Position numbers and translations under genes: made by a program. Below the pieces are notes generated by a model, which was not told the DNA's origin, did no database searches, and saw only the letters and a program-made list of their open reading frames with translations. A DNA stretch of 26,779 nt. Origin: an uncultured Gammaproteobacteria bacterium (GTDB lineage Bacteria > Pseudomonadota > Gammaproteobacteria > Rariloculales > Rariloculaceae). Below, one piece after another: positions 1-8,036 of the stretch. Position 1 is the first letter of the stretch. Each line of letters starts with the position of its first letter. The stretch is from positions 1-26,779 of the forward strand of contig CAMPKU010000024.1 in the NCBI GenBank assembly GCA_946887385.1, written 5' to 3'.

Positions 1-721
1 CGCGTGCAACGATCCACGCATTCAAGTACGCCAGGAAATCCGGGTCGCCCTTGTTCACGGCGAAGCCCGCGCTGCTCGCGAGCAACGGCCGCGCCATGGG
101 CACGTCGATCACGCCGGGATTCTCGAGGGCCAAGTACGTGGGCACGGGCTCGTCTTCCACGTAACCGTGCACCTCGCCGGCGAGCAGCGCTTGGCTGGCC
201 TCGTCCACGGATTGGAAAAGCGCGAGATTGGCGCTCGGCCACAACCGCCGCGCGAGCTGCACGCCCACGGAGCCTTCGACGGCCGCGATGGTGTAAGCGT
301 CGCTGTCGAGGGAAGTCACGTCCGTGACGGCGGCCGTACGCTCGAGGTGGGTTGCGAGCGCGATGCCGCTCTCGGCGTACGGGTTACTGAAATTGACGTG
401 CAGCGCGCGCTCGGGGGTGATCGTGAGCCCCGCCGCGATCAAGTCGATCTCGCCGGACTCCAGGGCTGGAATGAGCCGGTCGACGTCGTAGGGCACGAGC
501 GCCACGGTCACGCCCATGTCGGCCGCGATCTGCCGCGCCACGTCCACCTCGAAGCCGATGAGCTCGCCATCGCCATTGCGGGCCGCCCACGGCGCGAACA
601 ACGTTACGCCGACGCGCAGAGTGCCGGTATTCAGCACGTCCTGCAGATCGCGGGCCGCGGCGGCGCTCGCGAAGGCCAGGGTTGCCGCTGCCGCGATCGT
701 TGCCGCTATTCGCGCCATCAT
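1..721 (-). CDS. Periplasmic amino-acid-type substrate-binding protein (SBP family 3), partial
   Basis: My own translation of the minus strand gives an open frame from a double ATG (721 or 718) to the window edge, about 240 codons; the C-terminus is missing. It starts with a signal peptide (MMARIAATIAAAATLAFASA), then LRVGVTLFAPWA, GFEVDVARQIAADMG, LIPALESGEIDLIAAGLTIT and NFSNPYAESGIAL. This order is that of the bacterial extracellular solute-binding family 3, which binds amino acids or similar small polar ligands in the periplasm for an ABC importer. The EVDVA and GEIDLI-type motifs are the usual family signatures. No permease or ATPase gene is visible, so the ligand and transport partner cannot be named. 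Some members act as sensor inputs or lytic transglycosylase N-domains, and the missing C-terminus leaves that open. Confidence 0.88.
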   Translation of the reverse strand, partial: MMARIAATIAAAATLAFASAAAARDLQDVLNTGTLRVGVTLFAPWAARNGDGELIGFEVDVARQIAADMGVTVALVPYDVDRLIPALESGEIDLIAAGLTITPERALHVNFSNPYAESGIALATHLERTAAVTDVTSLDSDAYTIAAVEGSVGVQLARRLWPSANLALFQSVDEASQALLAGEVHGYVEDEPVPTYLALENPGVIDVPMARPLLASSAGFAVNKGDPDFLAYLNAWIVAR

Positions 722-867
722 CGTCTCGTTCACCGCTTTTCTGACCCGCGCCCTACCGATTTGGTTCGGCCGCACACGAGCCCGCAGCGCGGTAGGTTCG
801 AGTATGATCCTGCCGTGCGCGGCCCCTCACGAATACTAGCCGATCGAACGGCCCAAACGGACCGGCC

Positions 868-1332
868 GTGACCGCGCAGCCGCTCGATTCCAAGCCCGCC
901 GATGGTGCGCCGCGCCACAAGCCCACGCGCGCGCAGCGAGTCGTCGGGTTCACGTTCCTGGGCGCGTTTGGGCTCACGATGCTCACCGTGGTGCTCACGG
1001 GTTTGAACGTGCGCAGCCCGAGCTCGCTGCGCAATGTCGACACGCCGTCGGTGACCCTCGCGATCGGCGAGCCGCAAACCATCCACCTCATGTTTGTCGC
1101 GCGCATGCCGGTCGCCAACGCCGAGCTCACCGTGGACCTGCCTGCAGGCGTCGAGCTCGCGTCGCATCCTGGTGACGCCCGCGTCGTCTCGCACACGGCT
1201 CTCGTCGCCGGCGACAACGCGCTGCCGTTAACCCTCGTGGCCCGAAGCGGCTCCGGCGGTCAGCTCGCGGCGCAGCTTCGCGCCGGCGACGAGCGCAAGA
1301 CCTTCGTCATCGAAGTCACGGTCGCGCCGTAG
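868..1332 (+). CDS. Small single-pass membrane protein, function unknown
   Basis: This 154-residue frame starts with GTG at 868 and ends with TAG. Residues 1-24 are polar and Lys/Arg-rich. Residues about 26-46 (VVGFTFLGAFGLTMLTVVL) form one membrane segment. The remainder looks like a periplasmic beta-rich domain, with ELTVDLPAGVEL and a final KTFVIEVTVAP strand. The layout is a type II (N-in) anchored protein with an immunoglobulin-like or adhesin-like outer part. I do not recognise the family. It is divergent from the solute-binding protein and convergent with the secreted TonB-domain gene, so context does not suggest a job. No good ribosome-binding site precedes the GTG, but later starts would cut into the membrane segment. 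Confidence 0.65.
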   Translation: MTAQPLDSKPADGAPRHKPTRAQRVVGFTFLGAFGLTMLTVVLTGLNVRSPSSLRNVDTPSVTLAIGEPQTIHLMFVARMPVANAELTVDLPAGVELASHPGDARVVSHTALVAGDNALPLTLVARSGSGGQLAAQLRAGDERKTFVIEVTVAP

Positions 1333-1467
1333 GACGGTTGGGGACGGATTTGGGGACGGATTTTTTTTGCGCCCTGAACGGAGGCGAAAAGGGGACGGAT
1401 CAATTTTGCGCTTAACGACTTCGCTTCCGCTCAACGACTCGAGCGCAAAACAAATCCGTCCCCTCTT
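1332..1467. repeat. Dispersed GGGGACGGATT hairpin element, copy A
   Basis: The space between two convergent genes is filled by forward units GGGGACGGAT at 1340, 1352 and 1391, a partial unit at 1332-1339, and one inverted unit AAATCCGTCCCC at 1452-1463. The arms 1391-1412 and 1442-1463 pair over 22 positions with about three mismatches, closing on a TTTTGCGCT/AGCGCAAAA inner stem with a 29-nt loop. The right end, AAATCCGTCCCCTCTTGG, is identical in copy B. The forward units run into a T8 tract (1361-1368). It may act as a bidirectional terminator for the flanking genes. The family resembles REP/REPIN-type or other non-autonomous mobile repeats; no transposase is in the window. Confidence 0.8.
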
Positions 1468-1478
1468 GGAGCGACAAA

Positions 1479-2573
1479 TTAGTCGGAGCTAGCGACCGCA
1501 ATCGTGCTCCGCGCCTGCGGGTCGATGCTAGCGTCCTGGCCGCTGACGGATCGGGTCCAGAGCCTTGCATCGGACCGGCACGCGGCATCCGACTCCGCAC
1601 AGGCAACCCACCACAACTGCGAGTTCGGCGCGCGCGTGAGCGGGAAGCTGTCGCGATACGTGTAGGTGCGGAAATCGGTGGCGTTGCCCGACATGTAGCG
1701 GCGTCCGAGCCGTTGGTCGCCGGACGGCACGAGGATGTCGCCGCGTTGCTCCGAGCTGCTGCACACCCAACGGCCGAGATCCCTACCCGTACCCTGCGCG
1801 CACCCGAACAATGCGATCGGCTCCATGCAAGCGTTGATGAGACCCACGTCGACCATGTCGCCGTAGTTGTAGACCGCATCTTCGCGCACGCAGCGGTTCA
1901 ACGGGCCGTTACCGGTGCTGACGGTTTCCACGGCGCGTGCCGCCGGCGGAGGCGCGAACTCGATGCGCTCGGTAAGCACTTGCGGCTCGCGCTCGGGGTC
2001 GGCCGGATAACGGCGCCGCGAGATCGCCGCGAGCGCAGCGGAATCGAAAACGTTGCGCGGCTCGGCCGAGACGACGCGCGCGTTCTCCACTCTTCCTGCG
2101 GGCGTAACCGTGAACTCGACTTCGACCGAGCCGCGCAGGCCACGTGCGCGCGCGGCTTCGGGATACTCGGGTACGCCGGCGAGCAGCGGCTCGAGACCGC
2201 CGTCGCCGTCGGCGGGAGCGGCGTTCGCGGCGGCGCGTGGCGGAGCCGGCTGCGCCGCAGCGGCGCCGGCACTGCCGGTATCGCGGCACACTTGGCAGCT
2301 CTGCACGAGGATGCGCGGATTCGTTGTGCGGGCGAGCCAGTTTTGACGGTCCGAACCGTCGACGACCATGGAGACGAACGGCTGGCCGTCGACGAAGTAG
2401 TCGACGCGCGCGCACTGCTGCTGATTCGTCGTGATCTCGAGGAACGAGCCGCGTGCCTCGACTTCAGCGCTACAAGTATCGACCACGGTGGTGCAGTCGC
2501 AGCGGTACTGCGCGTGAGCCGTACCGAAGCCGGCGAGCAGCAAAGTTGTGACGGCGATGTTCGACAGGCGCAT
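1479..2573 (-). CDS. Secreted cysteine-rich protein with central TonB C-terminal-like domain
   Basis: The frame is 364 residues with ATG at 2573, preceded by GGAGAG about 6 nt upstream. Residues 1-21 are a cleavable signal peptide ending in A-H-A. Residues 22-95 hold six cysteines (YRCDC near the start, SCQVC near the end). After an Ala/Pro linker, residues about 125-215 match the TonB C-terminal fold: PEYPEAARARGLRGSVEVEF, VTPAGRVENARVVSAEP, FDSAALAAISRRRYPA. A further Cys-containing domain, 216-364, follows and is not recognised. A true TonB energy transducer keeps its N-terminus in the inner membrane and ends with this domain. Here the domain is central and the protein appears soluble or exported. 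It is more likely a periplasmic or cell-envelope protein borrowing the fold. The stop lies 12 bp from repeat copy A. Confidence 0.72.
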   Translation of the reverse strand: MRLSNIAVTTLLLAGFGTAHAQYRCDCTTVVDTCSAEVEARGSFLEITTNQQQCARVDYFVDGQPFVSMVVDGSDRQNWLARTTNPRILVQSCQVCRDTGSAGAAAAQPAPPRAAANAAPADGDGGLEPLLAGVPEYPEAARARGLRGSVEVEFTVTPAGRVENARVVSAEPRNVFDSAALAAISRRRYPADPEREPQVLTERIEFAPPPAARAVETVSTGNGPLNRCVREDAVYNYGDMVDVGLINACMEPIALFGCAQGTGRDLGRWVCSSSEQRGDILVPSGDQRLGRRYMSGNATDFRTYTYRDSFPLTRAPNSQLWWVACAESDAACRSDARLWTRSVSGQDASIDPQARSTIAVASSD

Positions 2574-2724
2574 GACGGCTCTCCGTAGTCTTCTTCAGAG
2601 ACTTCACGAACGAGTTTAGCCCAACGACGAGGCGCTCGCGGCAATCACGAACGGCGTTATGTCGAATGCCACGAAGCGTGCGGCTCGCGCGGCGAAATTG
2701 CCGTGACCGCGCGTGGCAGAGCAA

Positions 2725-3984
2725 CTACAGAACGAAGCGGATGCGCGTGTAGGAGGTTTGCTCGATGGCGCGGCCCATGAAGACGCGCGGCTCGAATTCC
2801 CATTTCGAGACGGCTTCCGTGGCTTCGCGCCGGAACAACGAGTCGTGCGACGCGTCGGTGATCACGACGTTGCGCGTTTTACCGTCGGTGCCAACCGTGA
2901 ACTCCACGTCGACCCAGCCTTCCTGCGCGCGCTCGTTGGCGCGCGCCGGATAAGAGGGCGCCACGTACGTCGTGATCTTCAGCGCCGAAGCCGGCACCGG
3001 CTTGGCAATTTCCATCGCGATGAGCTGCTCGGTGAGCGCCGCGCGCGCCTGGCGCACGCCGTCGTCGGTGGCGCCGAGCAGCGCTTCGGCTTCATCGATC
3101 CAGATGCCGGCCGCTTCGGGATCCAACGCTTCGATCGATTGGGCGGCGCGCGAGAGGAACTCCAGCGACAACGAGGTGCGCGCGCTCTTGGCGAGCTCGT
3201 GGTCCACGCTCAAACGGTTCAGCTCGCTCACGAAGTGCTTCGCGTTTTGCTCCGGCGGCGTCAAGAGACGGCCTTCGGCCAGCGCGTCCTGGAACATTCG
3301 GCTTGCTTCGGCCACCGGGTCCACCTGCGGCTTGGGCGGCGGTGCCGGCGCCGGCGCCGACTCGGCCTCGGCATCCGCGCGCGTCACGCGCGCGAGCTCG
3401 GGCTCCGGCAGCGAGATCACGGGGCGGGTGGGCGCCGCTGCCGCAACGTCGGGCCAGATCTTTTGTGCGAGCGTCTTCGCGCCGGCATGGTCGGGCAAAG
3501 CGGCGCGGATGCGCTCCACGGTGGCGCGCGCGTCGTCGAACCGGCCTTGGTCGAGGGCCGTCTCGCCGCGGCGCACGAGGTCATCGGCCACTTTTGCCAA
3601 TCCTTCGCGCGCGGTTGCGTTGTCCGGCTCGTCCTCGAGCACGCGCGAGAATAGCGTCCAAGCGCTGTATTCCTCGGGTTGCACGAGCATGCCGGCGTCA
3701 TACGCGAGCTGCGCCATGCGCAGCGGGTTGTCGAGCGTGGCATCGGGCGAGACCGCGGCGGCGCCGCCGGCAACTGCCTCGGCCTCGGCCGTCAGTGCCG
3801 GCGGCGTCGCCGCCGAAGACTCGGGAGCGGGCGTGACCGCCGGTGTCGGAGTTGCGGCGGGCGCGCCGCCCGCCCAGGGCTGCGTGATGAACAGCCAAGC
3901 GGCGCCCATGGCGGCGACGGCGCCGCCGCCGATCCACAGCATCAAGTCGGCTTGATTCGAGCTCGTCGGTTTCACGGCGCTCAT
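2725..3984 (-). CDS. Inner-membrane-anchored TonB-domain protein with TPR-like middle
   Basis: The frame encodes 419 residues. I chose the ATG at 3984 over an in-frame TTG four codons upstream because its ATGA overlaps the stop of the response-regulator gene, a classic coupling arrangement. Residues 14-34 form one membrane anchor (LMLWIGGGAVAAMGAAWLFI), followed by a Pro/Ala/Thr-rich linker. The middle has helical TPR-like units (AWTLFSRVLEDEPDNATARE, RGETALDQGRFDDARATVER). The last about 80 residues are a TonB C-terminal domain: YPARANERAQEGWVDVEFTV, TDGKTRNVVITDAS, FRREATEAVSKWEFEP. Known TonB proteins pass inner-membrane energy to outer-membrane receptors with ExbB/ExbD. None of these partners is nearby. 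Its place third in a two-component operon suggests a signalling or envelope role; this is inference. Confidence 0.78.
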   Translation of the reverse strand: MSAVKPTSSNQADLMLWIGGGAVAAMGAAWLFITQPWAGGAPAATPTPAVTPAPESSAATPPALTAEAEAVAGGAAAVSPDATLDNPLRMAQLAYDAGMLVQPEEYSAWTLFSRVLEDEPDNATAREGLAKVADDLVRRGETALDQGRFDDARATVERIRAALPDHAGAKTLAQKIWPDVAAAAPTRPVISLPEPELARVTRADAEAESAPAPAPPPKPQVDPVAEASRMFQDALAEGRLLTPPEQNAKHFVSELNRLSVDHELAKSARTSLSLEFLSRAAQSIEALDPEAAGIWIDEAEALLGATDDGVRQARAALTEQLIAMEIAKPVPASALKITTYVAPSYPARANERAQEGWVDVEFTVGTDGKTRNVVITDASHDSLFRREATEAVSKWEFEPRVFMGRAIEQTSYTRIRFVL

Positions 3985-5090
3985 GAGCTTGCCCAAAGAC
4001 GTTTGAGACCCTTCAGCTTGGCGAACACGCCGTCCATGACGCCGGAGTCGCTAGTGGTGGCGGCGTCGACTTCATGGCGTTTGACGAGCTCGGGATTTTT
4101 GAGCAGCAAGCGGTGATGCTGTAACGCCGCCTGCAAGCTGATCGCCGTCCGGCCCGCCGAGAGCGGCTTGCGCAGGAAGCGGAAAATTTGGCCGTGGTTG
4201 ATGAGCCACACCATGTCGAGCACGTCGCGATGTTGCGAGACGGCGATCGTGACGAGCTGCGGCAAGTGTTCCTTGAGCCGCGACGTCATCGACTGGATGG
4301 TGGCCTTGTCCTCGGACACGTCGGTCACGAGCACTCCGGGACGCTGCTCGGTGAGGTACTTCACGACTTGAACGATGTTGCCGGCCGTATAGACGGGTAA
4401 GCGGCCGCTTACGGCCCGCTGTACCACCTCGATGACTTCGTGATCGGTAGAAAACACCACCACGCCCAAGCCGGCCGCGAGCTTCGGGCGCGCGCTTGGC
4501 ACGGGGCTCGGCGAAGCGCCAGACGCCTTTGCAAAGTCGGGCCGCTCGAATGCAGCGGTGCTGCCCGTGCGCTCGGCGGCCTTTTGCGCCGACGACACCT
4601 CGGTAACGGTGTCGCTTTGCAGAATGATTTCGATCGTGTCGCCGGGGGTGTCGCCTGCCGTCAGCGCCTCCGGCGTCGCGGGCGGCGCCGGGGTTTCCCG
4701 AGCCAGCTTCGCGGCAAGCTCGATCGTCTCGCGCAGCTGTTGCGGCGCGCAGGGCTTCGTCAAGAAGCGGAACACCTCGCTGTCGTTGATCGATCCCTCC
4801 ACGGCATCGAGATCGGCGTAGCCCGTGAGCAGGATGCGCACCGTGCGCGGCGACAGCGTGCGCACCTTCGATAGGACCTCGACGCCGGTCATCCTCGGCA
4901 TGCGGTGGTCGGCCACGATCACGTCGATGTCCTTGTCGCGGACGATGTCGAGCGCTTCGGCGCCGTGCGACGCGAGGAACAGGTCGAATTGGCGGCGGAA
5001 CATGATCCGCATCGAGTTCAGCACTCGCTGCTCATCGTCGACGAACAAAAGCCGCGGCCGGTGTGCGTCTTGTGCGGCGTGTGCCTGCAT
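3981..5090 (-). CDS. Response regulator with two receiver domains and no DNA-binding output
   Basis: The frame encodes 369 residues with ATG at 5090, 3 bp after the kinase stop. Receiver 1 (about 12-125) is complete: acidic pair D18-D19 (LLFVDDEQ), phosphoacceptor D61 (VIVADHRMP), T89 (ILLTG) and K112 (FLTKPC). It is close to the type found in RpfG-like regulators, but no HD-GYP follows. An acidic/Thr-rich linker (about 130-203) leads to a second receiver-like unit (205-325) with D257 (VLVTDVSED) and K308 (FLRKPL) but only one acidic residue (D216) at the first site, so its phosphorylation is doubtful. The tail to 369 is short, with no HTH, GGDEF or EAL. It probably works through protein contacts, receiving phosphate from the upstream kinase. 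The TonB-domain gene overlaps its stop by 4 bp. Confidence 0.87.
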   Translation of the reverse strand: MQAHAAQDAHRPRLLFVDDEQRVLNSMRIMFRRQFDLFLASHGAEALDIVRDKDIDVIVADHRMPRMTGVEVLSKVRTLSPRTVRILLTGYADLDAVEGSINDSEVFRFLTKPCAPQQLRETIELAAKLARETPAPPATPEALTAGDTPGDTIEIILQSDTVTEVSSAQKAAERTGSTAAFERPDFAKASGASPSPVPSARPKLAAGLGVVVFSTDHEVIEVVQRAVSGRLPVYTAGNIVQVVKYLTEQRPGVLVTDVSEDKATIQSMTSRLKEHLPQLVTIAVSQHRDVLDMVWLINHGQIFRFLRKPLSAGRTAISLQAALQHHRLLLKNPELVKRHEVDAATTSDSGVMDGVFAKLKGLKRLWASS

Positions 5091-5093
5091 GCG

Positions 5094-6947
5094 CTACACC
5101 GCTTCCTGCAGCGGCGGGAAGTCGTCGACGTCCAGTGTCGCCGGCTGCTCCCTGGTGCCCGGGCGCTTGATGGGCAGGATCACGGTGAAGGCCGAGCCCT
5201 TGCCGACGACCGACTCGACTTGCAGCTCGCCGAAGTGGCTGCGGATGATCTCGTCGACGATCGACAAGCCGAGGCCAGTGCCGGTGCCTACTTCCTTCGT
5301 CGTGAAAAAGGGGTCGCGAATCTTGTTCAAGTTTTCCTCGGGAATGCCGCAGCCCGTGTCGGAGATGCGAACGGCCACGTGGTTGCTGCCGTGCAGCTTC
5401 GTCGTAATCACGATCTCGCCCTGAGTCTCGATGGCTTGTGCGGCGTTCGTGACGATGTTGAGGAACACCTGGTTGATCTGCGATGGCGAGCACTCGATTT
5501 CCGGAATCTCGCCGTAGAACTTGTTGACCGTAGCCTTGTGCTTGATGATGTTTTTCGCGATCAGCAGCGTCTTGTCGAGGCCGGCGTTCACGTCGAAGCT
5601 GGCGATCGGGGCGCGGTCGAGGCGGCTGAAGTCCTTCAAGCTCTGCGCCATTTCCGTGAGCTCGCCCAAGCCCGCAATGCTGTCGCGTGTGAGGTCTTGA
5701 ATTTCCTCCACCGCAGCGTCGAGCTCGAAATCGCGGAGCTGAATCTTCACGTCGCGCAGCGCGCTCACGAACTTGGCTTGATACTCCGCGCGATCCGAGA
5801 AGTCCTCCGACTTGATCGAAAACGCGTTCACGCACGCGCCGATGAAATCGCGTAGCGGCTCGAGCCGCTCGCGAATGAGCTCGGCGTTATTCGCAAGATA
5901 GAGCAGCGGCGTATTGATTTCGTGGCTGATGCCCGCCACGAGCTGGCCCAGCGACGACATCTTCTCCGCCTGCACGAGCTGCACTTGCGACTCTTTGAGA
6001 TCCGCCAGCGTTCCGCTCAACTCTTGCGTGCGCTCCGCCACGCGCTGCTCGAGCGACTCGTTGAGCACCGCGAGCTCGGTGTTCGCGTGATTGATTTCGC
6101 GGTAGCTGCCGTGCAGCCGCAGCGCAATGAAACCGACGGCAAGCAGCAGCACCACGGCGTACACGGCGAGCATGAGCCGCGCCTGATCGATGCGCGTAAC
6201 CGCAATCGTGTACATCTCCTGAGCTGCTGCGCTGAGCGCCGCGGCGTAGTCGCCGACGGGAGTTGCAACGAGCTGCCTCAGCTTGCTCTCGATGAGCGGC
6301 TTGTTCTGAAGGATCGTGCCCACCGAGGTCAGCAGCACGTCTACGTCGCCGGGCATGGTATCGACGCGCTGATCGCGGCCGAGAGTGACCAGCAGACGCT
6401 CGAGCTCTCCGGCCCGCACCGACGCATTCTTGCCGGCGAAATCCAGCGTGCCGACGACGAGCTGGAACGTGTCGGCCGCTTGACGGTCGAGACCTTCGTT
6501 GCGGAGCTGTTGGATCACCGCTGCGCCGGATTCGCGCAGGAACGAAACCGAGCTCGCATAGCGGCTTTGATCCGCGATCAGCTCCGTTGCGAGCTCGTTC
6601 GCTTCGTCAATGGCTGCGATGAACGTGGTGTGGCTGTTGCTGAGGCGCGATTCCTGGTTGGCGTTGCCCTGCATCGCGAACAACGATGCCGGCAGCGCTT
6701 GCGGCTGCGCTGCCACGCGAGCGAGCAGAGCCCGCGCGCCTTCGCCGGGGGCCGCTTGCGCTTCCCATGCCGATTGCAGCGTGTCGACGAGCGCGCGGAA
6801 GTCGCCGTTCAAACGCTCGAGGTCGCCGGCGATCGTGTATTGGGCGACGTGCGTTTCAACGGGTAGCGAGCGCGACTCGAGGGCAAGCGAGATCAGCAGT
6901 GCGAGCGCAGCGAGCGCTAGAACGAGTGCGATGACTGCACGCTTCAT
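5094..6947 (-). CDS. Membrane sensor histidine kinase (NtrB/HAMP-less type)
   Basis: The product is 617 residues using ATG at 6947, whose first residues (MKRAVIALVLALAAL) begin the first membrane helix; an upstream in-frame start would add 17 residues before it. Membrane helices at about 4-22 and 258-278 bracket a 235-residue helical periplasmic sensor region, reminiscent of DAHL-type sensors (low-confidence comparison). A coiled segment (285-330, ERTQELSGTLADLKESQ) leads to the H-box SSLGQLVAGISHEINTPL with phospho-acceptor H342. The ATPase domain shows the N-box (INQVFLNIVTNAAQAIE), G1 (SDTGCGIPEE), F-box (DPFFTTK) and G2 (GTGTGLGLSIV). It autophosphorylates and should phosphorylate the receiver protein encoded 3 bp downstream. 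The gene is divergent from ttcA. Confidence 0.92.
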   Translation of the reverse strand: MKRAVIALVLALAALALLISLALESRSLPVETHVAQYTIAGDLERLNGDFRALVDTLQSAWEAQAAPGEGARALLARVAAQPQALPASLFAMQGNANQESRLSNSHTTFIAAIDEANELATELIADQSRYASSVSFLRESGAAVIQQLRNEGLDRQAADTFQLVVGTLDFAGKNASVRAGELERLLVTLGRDQRVDTMPGDVDVLLTSVGTILQNKPLIESKLRQLVATPVGDYAAALSAAAQEMYTIAVTRIDQARLMLAVYAVVLLLAVGFIALRLHGSYREINHANTELAVLNESLEQRVAERTQELSGTLADLKESQVQLVQAEKMSSLGQLVAGISHEINTPLLYLANNAELIRERLEPLRDFIGACVNAFSIKSEDFSDRAEYQAKFVSALRDVKIQLRDFELDAAVEEIQDLTRDSIAGLGELTEMAQSLKDFSRLDRAPIASFDVNAGLDKTLLIAKNIIKHKATVNKFYGEIPEIECSPSQINQVFLNIVTNAAQAIETQGEIVITTKLHGSNHVAVRISDTGCGIPEENLNKIRDPFFTTKEVGTGTGLGLSIVDEIIRSHFGELQVESVVGKGSAFTVILPIKRPGTREQPATLDVDDFPPLQEAV

Positions 6948-7181
6948 GGCTGACCGATTTACGTAATCGAGTGGTCGAACAGTAGGGAAAAGCGCCAACC
7001 GTTGCAGTGATAGGCTTCACAGAGCCTTGCCCCCGTCGCCAGTCGCCGACGCGGCGGTTATGTCACCTTACGGGTGCGGCGAACCTGCAAAGATACTTGC
7101 AGCGTCGAAACATCGGCTCCGCGATCGCGCTAACCCGCTGTTTTGGCGGCGCCGAGACCCGCTATCATGGGCGGCCTTCAC

Positions 7182-7188
7182 AGGAGAG
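7182..7188 (+). promoter_or_regulatory. Shine-Dalgarno site that fixes the ttcA start
   Basis: AGGAGAG lies 5 nt before GTG at 7194. It favours the GTG start over the upstream in-frame TTG at 7143. Confidence 0.8.
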
Positions 7189-7193
7189 CGATT

Positions 7194-8036
7194 GTGTCCA
7201 CGCCGGAAGCCCTTACCGTCCCATCGGACCCGTCCCCTCGGGCGGCCGCGGAGGCCTCGGGCCGTTGGAAAAAGCTCCAGGCCGAGCTGCGCGGCCTCGT
7301 GGGCAAGGCCATCGGCGACTATCGGATGATCGAGGACGGCGACGTCGTCATGGTTTGCGTGTCGGGCGGCAAGGATTCGTACACGCTGCTCGACATGCTG
7401 CTTTCGCTGCAGCGCAAGGCCCCCGTGAGCTTCGAGCTCGTGGCCGTCAACCTCGACCAGAAACAGCCGGGGTTCCCGGCTCACGTGCTGCCCGCGTACC
7501 TTGAAGGGCTCGGCGTAAGGCATCGCATCGTTACCGAAGATACGTACTCGATCGTCACGCGCGTCATCGAGCCCGGCAAGACGATGTGCGGGCTCTGCTC
7601 GCGCTTGCGCCGAGGCATTCTGTATCGCATAGCCGACGAGCTCGGCGCCACGAAGATCGCACTCGGCCATCATCGCGACGACATCGTCGAGACGCTGTTT
7701 CTCAACATGTTTTTCGGCGCGCGGCTCAAGGCCATGCCGCCGAAGCTGAAAAGCGACGACGGCAAGCACGTCGTGATTCGGCCGCTCGCGTACTGTGCGG
7801 AGCGCGACGTCGTTCGTTACGCGCGCGGCCGCGAGTTTCCCATCATTCCCTGCAACCTCTGCGGTTCGCAGGAGAACATGAAGCGGCGGGAGATCAAGGC
7901 CATGCTCTCAAGCTGGGAACAGCAAGATCCCGGCCGCACGGATCGACTCTTCAAGAGCCTGCAAAACGTCACGCCTTCGCACCTCGCCGACCGCAACCTG
8001 TTCGATTTCGAGAGTCTGACGAGCGACGACGGCTAG
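7194..8036 (+). CDS. ttcA: tRNA 2-thiocytidine(32) synthetase TtcA
   Basis: The frame encodes 280 residues. I chose GTG at 7194 because AGGAGAG (7182-7188) sits 5 nt before it; an in-frame TTG at 7143 has no such site. It carries the ATP-pyrophosphatase loop SGGKDS (57-62), the CxxC pair C132/C135 ([12 protein letters not shown]) and a third cysteine in PCNLCGSQE, the ligands of the TtcA [4Fe-4S] cluster. The family thiolates cytidine 32 of certain tRNAs using ATP. Length and motif order are normal. It is divergent from the histidine-kinase gene. Its TAG overlaps by 4 bp (CTAG) the stop of the convergent kinase-fusion gene, leaving no room for a terminator between them. A weak -10-like TATCAT lies at 7163-7168. 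Confidence 0.96.
   Translation: MSTPEALTVPSDPSPRAAAEASGRWKKLQAELRGLVGKAIGDYRMIEDGDVVMVCVSGGKDSYTLLDMLLSLQRKAPVSFELVAVNLDQKQPGFPAHVLPAYLEGLGVRHRIVTEDTYSIVTRVIEPGKTMCGLCSRLRRGILYRIADELGATKIALGHHRDDIVETLFLNMFFGARLKAMPPKLKSDDGKHVVIRPLAYCAERDVVRYARGREFPIIPCNLCGSQENMKRREIKAMLSSWEQQDPGRTDRLFKSLQNVTPSHLADRNLFDFESLTSDDG

Noticed and set aside
6948..7193. Possible small gene or RNA in the kinase/ttcA divergent spacer
   Set aside because: No credible start with ribosome-binding site and no stable hairpin-terminator pair was seen. It is probably only promoter sequence.
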